From contig JAFLUE010000006.1 of assembly GCA_022508945.1 (NCBI GenBank), forward strand, positions 1-37,273: 37,273 nt of DNA. The letters are read 5' to 3'. Shown here piece by piece: positions 8,902-17,300 of the stretch. Made by a program: the position numbers and the translations under genes. The first letter of the stretch is position 1; each line of letters opens with the position of its first letter. Origin of the DNA: Oscillospiraceae bacterium. GTDB taxonomy: Bacteria; Bacillota; Clostridia; Oscillospirales; Ruminococcaceae. Under the pieces are notes generated by a model. The model saw only the letters and a list, made by a program, of their open reading frames with translations, did no database searches and had not been told where the DNA came from.

Positions 8902-9765
8902 ATGAAAGAATTTTTCCACAGCGTTAAATTTAAAATTCTCATTTGTTTGGCGGCTCTGCTTTTGGGGCTTATGGCTTACGCGGCTGTAACGCTCGGAACA
9001 GAAACTCCGCCCGAGCAGATATTCGGAACGCTTCTTTATCCGTTTACATCCGCGGCAAACGCCGTGGCGGACGGTGTTTCGGGCTTTATAGACACCATGG
9101 TGAACGCAAATGCCTACAAAGCGGAAAATGAAGCGCTCAAATCCCAGCTAACGGAGCTTTATAAGCACACAAAGGACTATAATACGATCTCGGAAGAAAA
9201 CGCACAGCTCAGGGAAATGCTGGGGCTTAAGGAAAAAAATCCCGATTTCATTTTCTCGGAGAGCTGTGATGTTAAAGAGAGAAACGCAAACGATATCTGC
9301 GGAGGCTTTACTATCGGAAGCGGAAAATCAAGCGGGATCTCGCTTTATGATCCTGTCGTAACATCGGTAGGGCTTGCGGGAAGGGTTGCGTCGATCGCCA
9401 ACAACTATGCGAGAGTTGAGACCATAATCAGTCCGAATGTTAATGTGGGCGTATATTCAATACGTTCAAAGGTGACGGGCGTTATTGAAAACACCATAGA
9501 AAGCGCTCAGGACGGGATGTGTATTATGGGCGGCATTCTTAAAGACGCCGATCTGGCTGTGGGAGATGTTATCTTTACATCGGGAAAGAGCGGGCTGTTT
9601 CCCGACGATATTATGGTCGGGACGGTCGTGGAGATCATAGACGATGCAAACGGTCTTTCTAAGAGAGCTATAGTTAAGCCCGCGGTAGATGTTTTCAAAA
9701 TTACGTCGGCGTTTGTTATTACGGATTTTGACGGAAAGGGTGTACCTTTCGAGATTGAAGAATAA
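8902..9765 (+). CDS. mreC: rod shape-determining protein MreC
   Basis: 287 aa with N-terminal TM, coiled-coil ENEALKSQLTELYKH, and MreC fold residues YDPVVTSVGLAGRV...DDIMVGTV; follows mreB. Confidence 0.93.
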   Translation: MKEFFHSVKFKILICLAALLLGLMAYAAVTLGTETPPEQIFGTLLYPFTSAANAVADGVSGFIDTMVNANAYKAENEALKSQLTELYKHTKDYNTISEENAQLREMLGLKEKNPDFIFSESCDVKERNANDICGGFTIGSGKSSGISLYDPVVTSVGLAGRVASIANNYARVETIISPNVNVGVYSIRSKVTGVIENTIESAQDGMCIMGGILKDADLAVGDVIFTSGKSGLFPDDIMVGTVVEIIDDANGLSKRAIVKPAVDVFKITSAFVITDFDGKGVPFEIEE

Positions 9766-9766
9766 T

Positions 9767-10369
9767 ATGAAAAGATCTCTCGGAAGCAGGTCGCGCTCGC
9801 GAAGGGCGATGCTGAGAGTGGTTTTGCGGTGGTCTATCTATGCCGCAATAATGGTCCTGTTTTATCTGTTTTCATCCAATCCGCTTATAAGAGGCTTTTG
9901 TCCGCTTTTGCTTATTCCGCTGGCAACGGCGGTCGCTATGCATGAGGGCGACCTTGCGTCGGGAATTTTCGGAATGTTTTGCGGACTGCTTATGGATATG
10001 GCGAACGGGACCTCGCTTGTGGGATTTTACGCGCTGTGGCTTTTGTTTGCGTGTCCCGCGATTTCGCTTTTTTCGAGGTTTCTAATAAAGGTGAACTTTG
10101 TTTCGCATTTTGTGATAAACGCGGGAGTGTCTCTTTTGATCGCGGTTTTGGATATGCTTTTTCTGCACTGGGTCTGGGAGGGGACACAAAGCGTTGTTTC
10201 CTTTGTGAGAGTGGTTTTGCCGGCTTATTTCGGAGCGGTTTTGTTTTCGGTCCCGATCTATTTCCTGATCTCACTTATCGTATCGAAGCTTCGCCCCGAC
10301 GAACACAGAAAGCTTGAGGCTTCGGCTCAGCATTCGGAAAGCGATGAGGACGGAAAAAACATCGGATGA
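9767..10369 (+). CDS. mreD: rod shape-determining protein MreD
   Basis: Polytopic membrane protein of MreD type (LLIPLATAVAMHEGDLASGIFGMFCGLLMDMANGT) between mreC and PBP2; ATG 9767 just after the mreC stop. Confidence 0.87.
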   Translation: MKRSLGSRSRSRRAMLRVVLRWSIYAAIMVLFYLFSSNPLIRGFCPLLLIPLATAVAMHEGDLASGIFGMFCGLLMDMANGTSLVGFYALWLLFACPAISLFSRFLIKVNFVSHFVINAGVSLLIAVLDMLFLHWVWEGTQSVVSFVRVVLPAYFGAVLFSVPIYFLISLIVSKLRPDEHRKLEASAQHSESDEDGKNIG

Positions 10370-10392
10370 AATACTGCCTTGCTGAGTGCTGT

Positions 10393-10431
10393 TCTGACTT
10401 CTTACCTCTAATCTCTAACTTCTAAAAGGTG
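10393..10431 (+). repeat. Family C pyrimidine-rich repeat, copy 1
   Basis: TTCTGACTTCTTACCTCTAATCTCTAACTTCTAAAAGG; 39-mer matching 24757-24795, directly upstream of the PBP2 start. Confidence 0.7.
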
Positions 10432-10437
10432 AACATT

Positions 10438-12525
10438 ATGTCAAAGGTTTCATATATAATAAGAACGATGGTTTTGGTGGTTATGGTAGTCGTACTGTCG
10501 TTTATGTGCGGATTGAAGCTGATGCAGACGCAGATAGTGGATGGCGGGAAATACCTTGAATTGACCAAAACAACATATACCGCCGAGCAGGATGTTGAGG
10601 CAACAAGAGGAATGATCGTTGACAGCAGCGGAAAGATCCTCAATACAAGTAGGATTGTGTATTCCGTAAATTTCCAGTATTCTCAGCTAAAGGAAGGCAC
10701 AGAAAACGATATTATATACCGAGTACTTAAGGTGCTGATAAAAAACGGCGAGAAATGGAATGAGAGCCTGCCGATAAGCAAAACACAGCCCTACGGCTTT
10801 ATGGGAGGAAAGGACAGTGCGGTGGAAAAGCTTAAAAAAACGCTTAAGATCGCGGACTATTCCTCGGCAGAAGACTGTATGTACTGGCTTTACAAAACAT
10901 ACGATATCGGTGACAAATATGATGAGGATATGCGCAGACTCATCGCGGGCGTTCGTTATGAAATGACCATAAAGGACTTTTCAAACCGCAATAAGTTTGT
11001 GCTGGTTTCGGGCATAAGCGACGACACTATACATGAGCTGAAGGAGCTTTCGCTGATGCTCGGGGGCGTGGATATAACCGAAAGCTGGGAGAGAGTTTAT
11101 CTCGACGGAGAGCTTTCCGCGCACTACAGAGGAACAGTCAAAGCTATCTCGGCTGAACAGTATGATGAACTGAAAAAAGAGGGCTATACGCTGAATGACG
11201 TCATAGGCGAAAGCGGAGTAGAGCTTGCGCTGGAAAGCACGCTTCGCGGAACGCGCGGAGTACGCACGATAACCTACGGTTCGGACGGAATGATGATATC
11301 CGACGAGATAACAAAAGATCCTGTGTCGGGAAATTCCGTTATGCTTACTATCGATACTCAGTTTCAGCAGCTCGTTCAGGACGCGCTGAATTACCACATA
11401 CAGTGGCTCAAGGGCGATTATTGCAGACGATACGCAACCGCCTATCTTGGCTCGAACTATCTGAGAGAGGACTGTGAGGCGGGAGCGGTCGTGGTATTGG
11501 ACGTTAAAACGGGCGGAGTTCTTGCTATGGCGAGCTATCCGAACTATGACATAAACGACTATGTGGCGGACTATTATGAGGTTATGAGCCGCGATCATTC
11601 GCCTGTGTTCAACCGCGCTCTGAACGGGACCTACCGTCCCGGCTCGACCTTTAAGACCATAACCTCGGCTGCGGGGCTTATGGAGGGAAAGATCACGACC
11701 TCAAGCACAATATTCTGCGGGCACGATTACACATACTACGCCCCGGGCTTTGTGCCTACCTGCCTGGGTTCCCACGCAAACATAGACGTAAGGGACGCGC
11801 TTATGTATTCCTGCAACATTTTCTATTACGAGACCGCCCGCAGGCTCGGTATAGACACGCTTGCGGCATGGGCGGCAAGATTCGGGATAGGAACGGATCT
11901 GGGTTTTGAGCTGAAGATGGAGACGGGGCAGATGTCGTCGCTCGAGCTTTACGAGCAGAAGGGTCTTGAATGGCACGCGGGAGATATCGTACAGGCGGGA
12001 ATAGGTCAGTGTGAAACGCTCGTAACGCCGCTTCACCTCGCTGTTCAGGCGATGACCCTCGCAAACAAGGGCGTAAGATATACCCCGCATATTGTAAAAT
12101 CGGTTTATAATTACGACTTTTCTCAAAAGCTCTATGATAAAGAAGCGGTTGTCGCGGACGACATTTCCGTTCTTCCGAATATGACGGAATATATGAACGC
12201 TATACGAGACGGAATGAAGCGCGTTGCTAACCGCGACGGATATTATCCCATTCCAAATAAGGGCTATGTAAACGTGTATGACTATGTGGGTGTGGGAGTT
12301 GAGAATGTCGCGATAAAAACGGGTTCGCCTCAGGTCGCGGAAAATGTTTTCAACGGCGCGATAGTCGGCTTTTATCCCGCGGAAAATCCCGAGATTGCCA
12401 TAGGAATCCTGCTTGAGGAAGGCGAGCTTGCGAAATATATGGTTGCAAACATAATAAAGGCGTATGTTTCGGGGACTATTTCTACCAACTGCGATGAAAA
12501 CGGAGTGCCGATAAGTCCCGTATAA
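10438..12525 (+). CDS. mrdA: penicillin-binding protein 2 (peptidoglycan transpeptidase)
   Basis: N-terminal TM plus dimerisation domain; transpeptidase motifs STFK (GTYRPGSTFKTI), SCN (YSCNIFYYE), KTG (AIKTGSPQ). Confidence 0.93.
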   Translation: MSKVSYIIRTMVLVVMVVVLSFMCGLKLMQTQIVDGGKYLELTKTTYTAEQDVEATRGMIVDSSGKILNTSRIVYSVNFQYSQLKEGTENDIIYRVLKVLIKNGEKWNESLPISKTQPYGFMGGKDSAVEKLKKTLKIADYSSAEDCMYWLYKTYDIGDKYDEDMRRLIAGVRYEMTIKDFSNRNKFVLVSGISDDTIHELKELSLMLGGVDITESWERVYLDGELSAHYRGTVKAISAEQYDELKKEGYTLNDVIGESGVELALESTLRGTRGVRTITYGSDGMMISDEITKDPVSGNSVMLTIDTQFQQLVQDALNYHIQWLKGDYCRRYATAYLGSNYLREDCEAGAVVVLDVKTGGVLAMASYPNYDINDYVADYYEVMSRDHSPVFNRALNGTYRPGSTFKTITSAAGLMEGKITTSSTIFCGHDYTYYAPGFVPTCLGSHANIDVRDALMYSCNIFYYETARRLGIDTLAAWAARFGIGTDLGFELKMETGQMSSLELYEQKGLEWHAGDIVQAGIGQCETLVTPLHLAVQAMTLANKGVRYTPHIVKSVYNYDFSQKLYDKEAVVADDISVLPNMTEYMNAIRDGMKRVANRDGYYPIPNKGYVNVYDYVGVGVENVAIKTGSPQVAENVFNGAIVGFYPAENPEIAIGILLEEGELAKYMVANIIKAYVSGTISTNCDENGVPISPV

Positions 12526-12734
12526 GGCTTTATATGATATTTTTCATAAACGGCTTTGTGCAAAATAGCCAAAAAAAATCAGATAAAGTAACATAATTCA
12601 CGAAATTTATCATAATATGAAAAAAATACTTTTCATATTTAAGATTTTGTGGTAGAATTAAATAAATAGCTATATAGATAATTGCTTATTCGGTATTTTT
12701 TGATGTCGCTTTGACATCGGAGAGGGGAAAAGAT

Positions 12735-13472
12735 ATGTCACAGATCATTGCGGTTACGGCAGGAAAGGGTGGAACAGGAAAGTCAACAACGTCGGCTAAT
12801 GTCGCGACGGGGCTTGCGACGCTCGGGCATAAGACTTTGCTTGTGGAGCTTGACTTCGGTCTGCGCTGCCTCGATATCATGCTCGGGATCAAAGACAAAG
12901 TAAAGCACGATATCGGCGAATATCTCGAGGGGAAGATAGATATTCTTACGGCGACGACAAATGTGGAGAGAGTTCCGAATTTGTCGCTTGTGTGCGCGAC
13001 GAGAAACCCGTTTATCGACATCAATGCCGAAAAGATCATGGCGGTGTGCGAGGAAATGCGCGAGCATTTTGAGTATATCATTATGGACACTGCGGGTATA
13101 GGAAGCTCGGTATTTAAGGTAATAAAAGCAGCCGACCTTATTCTTATGGTTACGACGCCCGATACGGTATGTGTGCGCGACGGCGCGATCTTGTCTGACT
13201 TTTTGTATGTGAAGAATTGTATAAACCAACGTCTTATAATAAATAAAGTAAGTCCGAGATTTAAGGAAGAGGATATCCTTTACGATCTCGACGAGGTCAT
13301 GGACAGCGTAGGTATCCCGCTTATCGGTGTTGTTCCCGAGGATGTGAACATTAAGATCTGCGGTGCTAAGGGCGAGGCTCTGCCTTCGTCGAGCGGCGGG
13401 TATAAGGCTTACTCTGCTATAGCAAAGCGAATAGACGGTCAGGACGTACCTCTTACTGTAAGCATAGACTGA
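12735..13472 (+). CDS. minD: MinD-like ParA/MinD family ATPase
   Basis: Deviant Walker A GKGGTGKST, LVELDFGLRCLDIMLGI, IIMDTAGIG; lies in the mre-PBP2 operon position. Ends ...RIDGQDVPLTVSID without an obvious amphipathic MTS. Confidence 0.8.
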   Translation: MSQIIAVTAGKGGTGKSTTSANVATGLATLGHKTLLVELDFGLRCLDIMLGIKDKVKHDIGEYLEGKIDILTATTNVERVPNLSLVCATRNPFIDINAEKIMAVCEEMREHFEYIIMDTAGIGSSVFKVIKAADLILMVTTPDTVCVRDGAILSDFLYVKNCINQRLIINKVSPRFKEEDILYDLDEVMDSVGIPLIGVVPEDVNIKICGAKGEALPSSSGGYKAYSAIAKRIDGQDVPLTVSID

Positions 13473-13557
13473 TTTTGTTTGCGGCATATTTGGTTTGTAA
13501 ATCTTGTGGCTTTATTGTGGTTTTGTGGATTTTTGTTTTAAGCGGGAGGTGTTGGTT

Positions 13558-13953
13558 TTGAATGTTGCTTTGATAGCTCATGACGCGAAAAAAGAACTTA
13601 TGGTGCAGTTTTGCATAGCATACTGCGGAATTTTGAGCAGATACAGTATCTGCGCTACGGGTACGACCGGAAAGCTTGTTTCTGAATCGACCGGTCTTCA
13701 GATCCAGCGTTTTATGAGCGGTTCGCAGGGCGGCGACCAGCAGCTTGCTTCGGCTATTAGCTGCAACGAGGTCGACCTGCTTGTATTTTTCCGCGACCCT
13801 CTTACCATGAAATCGCATGAGCCGAATGACATTAACATTCTTCGGCTGTGCGATGTGCATAATATTCCTGTTGCAACGAACATAGCTACTGCGGAGGCTC
13901 TTATTCACGCGCTCGAACGCGGCGATCTGGATTGGCGCGAGTATATGAGATAA
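13558..13953 (+). CDS. mgsA: methylglyoxal synthase
   Basis: MNVALIAHDAKKELMVQFCIAY...ATGTTGKLV...GSQGGDQQLASAI...DLLVFFRDPL; TTG start preceded by GGGAGGTG. Confidence 0.92.
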   Translation: MNVALIAHDAKKELMVQFCIAYCGILSRYSICATGTTGKLVSESTGLQIQRFMSGSQGGDQQLASAISCNEVDLLVFFRDPLTMKSHEPNDINILRLCDVHNIPVATNIATAEALIHALERGDLDWREYMR

Positions 13954-13969
13954 ATCAAGCTTTAGTATT

Positions 13970-14003
13970 TTAAGTGCGTCGTTTCGGCGCACTTAATTTT
14001 TTT
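13970..14003 (+). terminator. intrinsic terminator after mgsA
   Basis: TTAAGTGCG..CGCACTTAA stem followed by TTTTTTT. Confidence 0.8.
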
Positions 14004-14121
14004 GGCGCGCTTCCGGTGCGGAGACATGATTTGATTTTGTCAGGCTTCAGGCGGCGCTTTACTTTTGTTTTAAGGCGGCGGAAGAGCTTGGGGTGTGACG
14101 GATATAATATCGGTGAATAAA

Positions 14122-15510
14122 ATGGAAAAGGAAGAGAAATACAGTTTAAAAAACGTTTTTGGAAGGGCGTTGGCTATTGCCGTTCCGATGATGATACAAA
14201 ACGGAATAACAAACGCAGTGGGGCTTGTAGACAACGTGATGGTCGGAAGCCTCGGCACGGAAGTCATAACCGCGGTTTCGATAGTCGGGCAGCTTATTTT
14301 TGTATTCAACCTCGGTATCTTCGGCGGACTTTCGGGTCCGGCAATTTACGGCGCGCAGTATTACGGTCAGAAAAACCTTGATGGCTTTCGCGACACCGTA
14401 AGGATAAAGCATTGGATCGGCTTTGCGGTGCTTATAGCGGGGCTTTGTGCTTTCATTTTCGGCGGTGAATTTCTTATTGACCTTTATCTGAAGGGCGAGA
14501 GCGAGGAAATTGACCCCGCGCTTACCATGCAGGTAGCAAAGCAGTATATGAGCATTATGCTCTGGGGCTTACCGCCGTTTGTGATAACACAAATTTTCGC
14601 GGGAAGTCTCAGAGAAACAGGCTCGGCGGTAAAGCCGATGGTGGCGGGAGTTGTTTCGGTAGTTGTTGATATTGTCGGGAACTGGCTGTTGATCTACGGA
14701 AGCTTGGGCTTTCCGAAAATGGAAGCGAGAGGCGCGGCGCTTGCGACGGTTATCGCGCGTTTTTCGGAGCTTGCGGTTTTGATCATCCTGATGTATGCGG
14801 GAAAGAAAAAGCACGAGTTTTTAAAGGGCTTGTACAAAAAGCTCACGATTCCCCGCGACATTGCAGGAAAGCTTATAGGAAAAAGTGTGCCTATTTTCTT
14901 TAACGAATTTTTGTGGGCGGCGGGGATAGCTGTGCTGACGCAGATATACTCGCAGAAGGACATGGAGATCGTCGCGGGACTTAATATCTCGAACGCGCTC
15001 TGCAATCTGCTCAATGTTGTGTTTGTCGCGCTCGGAAGCGCGGTGGGGATAATCGTCGGACAGGCGCTCGGCGCATCGCAGTATCAGAGAGCTAAAAAGG
15101 AATCGTTTGCGCTTATGTGGTTTACGGGCGGCGTGAGCGCAATTATGATGATAATTCTTATCGCGGTTTCGGGTGTATTTCCGAACGCATATGAAACTTC
15201 GGACGAGGTTCGCCGTTTCGCGTCGGAGTTCATAGTTGTAACGGCGCTGTTTTTCCCGGTCCAGGGCTTTTTGAACGCGCTTTATTTCACGCTCAGAAGC
15301 GGCGGAAAGACGCTTGTTACATTCCTTTTTGACAGCGTTTACTCATGGGCGGTGGGAGTGCCTGTAGCGGCAGTCTTATGCACATTTACCGATATTCCCG
15401 TGCTTTATGTGTTTGCGATAGTACAGGCGCTCGATTTGATAAAGGTAGCGATAGGCTGTATCCTGATAAACAAGGGCGTATGGGTAAGCAATATTGTGGA
15501 AAAACAATAA
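14122..15510 (+). CDS. MATE family efflux transporter
   Basis: About 12 TM segments; AIAVPMMIQNGITNAVGLVDNVMVGSLGTEVITAVSIVGQL is the MatE signature. Start ambiguous (GTG 14095 or ATG 14122). Confidence 0.93.
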   Translation: MEKEEKYSLKNVFGRALAIAVPMMIQNGITNAVGLVDNVMVGSLGTEVITAVSIVGQLIFVFNLGIFGGLSGPAIYGAQYYGQKNLDGFRDTVRIKHWIGFAVLIAGLCAFIFGGEFLIDLYLKGESEEIDPALTMQVAKQYMSIMLWGLPPFVITQIFAGSLRETGSAVKPMVAGVVSVVVDIVGNWLLIYGSLGFPKMEARGAALATVIARFSELAVLIILMYAGKKKHEFLKGLYKKLTIPRDIAGKLIGKSVPIFFNEFLWAAGIAVLTQIYSQKDMEIVAGLNISNALCNLLNVVFVALGSAVGIIVGQALGASQYQRAKKESFALMWFTGGVSAIMMIILIAVSGVFPNAYETSDEVRRFASEFIVVTALFFPVQGFLNALYFTLRSGGKTLVTFLFDSVYSWAVGVPVAAVLCTFTDIPVLYVFAIVQALDLIKVAIGCILINKGVWVSNIVEKQ

Positions 15511-15699
15511 ACAGCGTAATATCAGCGAGAAATCGCCGAAACCACGTAATATCCGAGTACGAAATTTCAAAAATCAAGCATTGTCTGAACACGGAGCGAA
15601 GCAAAGTATGAAGTAATGCTTAGATAGCGCAGTTCAGCGTTTTGCGAAGCAAAATGCCAAACTGTGCGGTTTTGAAATTTCTTTTAAATAATCGGCGAG
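15510..15699 (+). repeat. Family A MITE-like repeat, copy 2
   Basis: AACAGCGTAATATCAGCGAGAAATCGCC..AACCACGTAATATCCGAG..GAAATTTCAAAA ... TTTTGAAATTTCTTTTAAATAATCGGCGA; terminal GAAATTTCAAAA/TTTTGAAATTTC perfect inverted repeat. Confidence 0.7.
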
Positions 15700-15737
15700 A
15701 TCAACATATTATCAACTATATACCGAACGGAGAAACT

Positions 15738-16487
15738 ATGCTTGTAACTTATGACGGTATTGTTATCTCGCGGCGGATTGTCGGCGAGAGCGGTGTTTAT
15801 ATTGACATACTGACCGATGAGCAGGGCATTATCGAAGCCGCGGCTCACGGAGCAAATAAAATAAACAGCAATCTTTTAGCGTCGTCGGCGCTGTTTTCCT
15901 ACGCGACATTTTGCCTGAGCAAGTCGAAGCTCAGATACACGGTGAACTCGGCAAAGCCGAAATTCAGCTTTCACGAGGTCGGCAATGACATCGAAAAGCT
16001 TGCGCTTGCGTCATATTTCGCCCAGGCAGTCAGGTTCTGCACACCCTCCGAACAGCCGCAGGACAGCATAGTAAGGTTTTTCGCTATCGCTCTGTATGAA
16101 ATTATGGAAGGACGTTCGCTGAGCTTGGTAAAAGCCGCGTTTGAATTAAGATACAGCGCGGAGCTTGGCTTTGCGCCGAATCTTGTTGCTTGTGACAACT
16201 GCGGGAAATACGAATGCGAGCGCGGAATGTATTTTCTTCCGAACAGCGCAAAGCTTATCTGTGCTGACTGTTTTAACGAGGACTACGGCGGCGAGCGCGA
16301 GCTGTTGTTTCCCGAAACGCTGTACGCTATGAGAAATATTATCTATTCGCCGCTCGACAGGTGTTTTAAGTTCATAGTTTTGCAGAATGCCGAAAAACAA
16401 CTTTCGGTCATATGCGAAAGGTTTTTTCTGAACAGCGTTGAAAAAAGCTTTCCCGCTCTCAATTACTACAAAAGCCTGAATTTGTAA
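15738..16487 (+). CDS. recO: DNA repair protein RecO
   Basis: RecO N-terminal OB fold (TYDGIVISRRIVGESGVYIDILTDEQGIIEAAAHGA) and zinc-binding Cys (CDNCG...CADC). ATG at 15738 (MLVTYDG). Confidence 0.92.
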   Translation: MLVTYDGIVISRRIVGESGVYIDILTDEQGIIEAAAHGANKINSNLLASSALFSYATFCLSKSKLRYTVNSAKPKFSFHEVGNDIEKLALASYFAQAVRFCTPSEQPQDSIVRFFAIALYEIMEGRSLSLVKAAFELRYSAELGFAPNLVACDNCGKYECERGMYFLPNSAKLICADCFNEDYGGERELLFPETLYAMRNIIYSPLDRCFKFIVLQNAEKQLSVICERFFLNSVEKSFPALNYYKSLNL

Positions 16488-16523
16488 ATATTGTAAAAAA
16501 ATGAATAAAAATAAGAAAAAAAC

Positions 16524-16552
16524 TTGACAAAAAGAAGAAATGATGTTAAAAT
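16524..16552 (+). promoter_or_regulatory. sigma-A promoter TTGACA-N17-TAAAAT
   Basis: TTGACA aaaagaagaaatgatgt TAAAAT, upstream of the YegP-like gene. Confidence 0.8.
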
Positions 16553-16598
16553 AAAATTACAGAAAACGGCATCATTATTTTTGAAAGGAATGTTTAAA

Positions 16599-16979
16599 AT
16601 GGGCAAGTTTGAAATCAAGAAGACCAAGAACGGCGGATTTATGTTCAACCTCAAGGCAGGAAACGGCGAGATCATTGCCACAAGCGAGACCTACAATTCG
16701 CTCGACGCCTGCAAAAACGGCGTTAACAGCGTAATTACAAACGCTCCCGAGGCGCCTGTTGAAGATCAGACGGTTGAGGGATACGCGACCGAGAAAAACC
16801 CGAAATTTGAGGTTTATGCAGATAAGAGGGGCGAATTCCGCTTCCGTCTTAAGGCTAAAAACGGTCAGATAATCGCAACAGGCGAGGGCTATAAGGCTAA
16901 GGCAAGCTGCAAAAACGGCATTGAAAGCATCAAGAAGAACGTTGTTGACGCTAAGATCGTTGAAGTTGAGGACAAATAA
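16599..16979 (+). CDS. DUF1508 / YegP-family protein (two tandem domains)
   Basis: Tandem FEIKKTKNGGFMFNLKAGNGEIIATSETYNSLDACKNGVNSV / FEVYADKRGEFRFRLKAKNGQIIATGEGYKAKASCKNGIESI; RBS GAAAGGA. Confidence 0.92.
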   Translation: MGKFEIKKTKNGGFMFNLKAGNGEIIATSETYNSLDACKNGVNSVITNAPEAPVEDQTVEGYATEKNPKFEVYADKRGEFRFRLKAKNGQIIATGEGYKAKASCKNGIESIKKNVVDAKIVEVEDK

Positions 16980-17008
16980 CAGTTGACAGTGTATAGTGAA
17001 TAAGCTTA

Positions 17009-17032
17009 ACGCGCTCGATTTTTCGAGCGCGT
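17009..17032. terminator. hairpin ACGCGCTCGA/TCGAGCGCGT, copy 1
   Basis: Perfect 10-bp stem with T-rich loop, 30 bp after the YegP-like stop. Confidence 0.6.
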
Positions 17033-17053
17033 CTGACTGTAAAAAACCACAAA

Positions 17054-17190
17054 AACAACATAGCAGAGAATCGCGAATTTCAAAAAGCTTAAAATTTTTT
17101 CAAATGAAAATATTTTAAGCGGTTCTCATTTGGCGGCAGCTCCGCTGCCGCCAAATGAGGAATTTTGAAATTCTTTTTAAATAATTTCGA
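17054..17190 (+). repeat. Family A MITE-like repeat, copy 3
   Basis: GAATTTCAAAA ... CTCATTTGGCGGCAG-CTCCG-CTGCCGCCAAATGAG perfect hairpin ... GAATTTTGAAATTCTTTTTAAATAAT. Confidence 0.7.
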
Positions 17191-17223
17191 CAAAACAACG
17201 CTTTTGGGTTTTTCTACAAACTG

Positions 17224-17253
17224 ACGCGCTCGATTTTTTCGAGCGCGTTTTTG
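17224..17253. terminator. intrinsic terminator ACGCGCTCGA/TCGAGCGCGT + T5, copy 2
   Basis: Same 10-bp stem as 17009-17032, followed by TTTTTG on the plus strand. Confidence 0.65.
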
Positions 17254-17300
17254 TTATGAAAAATACTGTTTATTGCCAACTGCCATGGGCTTACCCTTGT

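Larger units (their letters stand above)
16980..17282. repeat. Family B-bounded repeat region
   Basis: Left CAGTTGACAGTGTATAGTGAATA and right (inverted) AATACTGTTTATTGCCAACTG ends enclose two near-identical hairpins and a family A copy. Confidence 0.5.
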
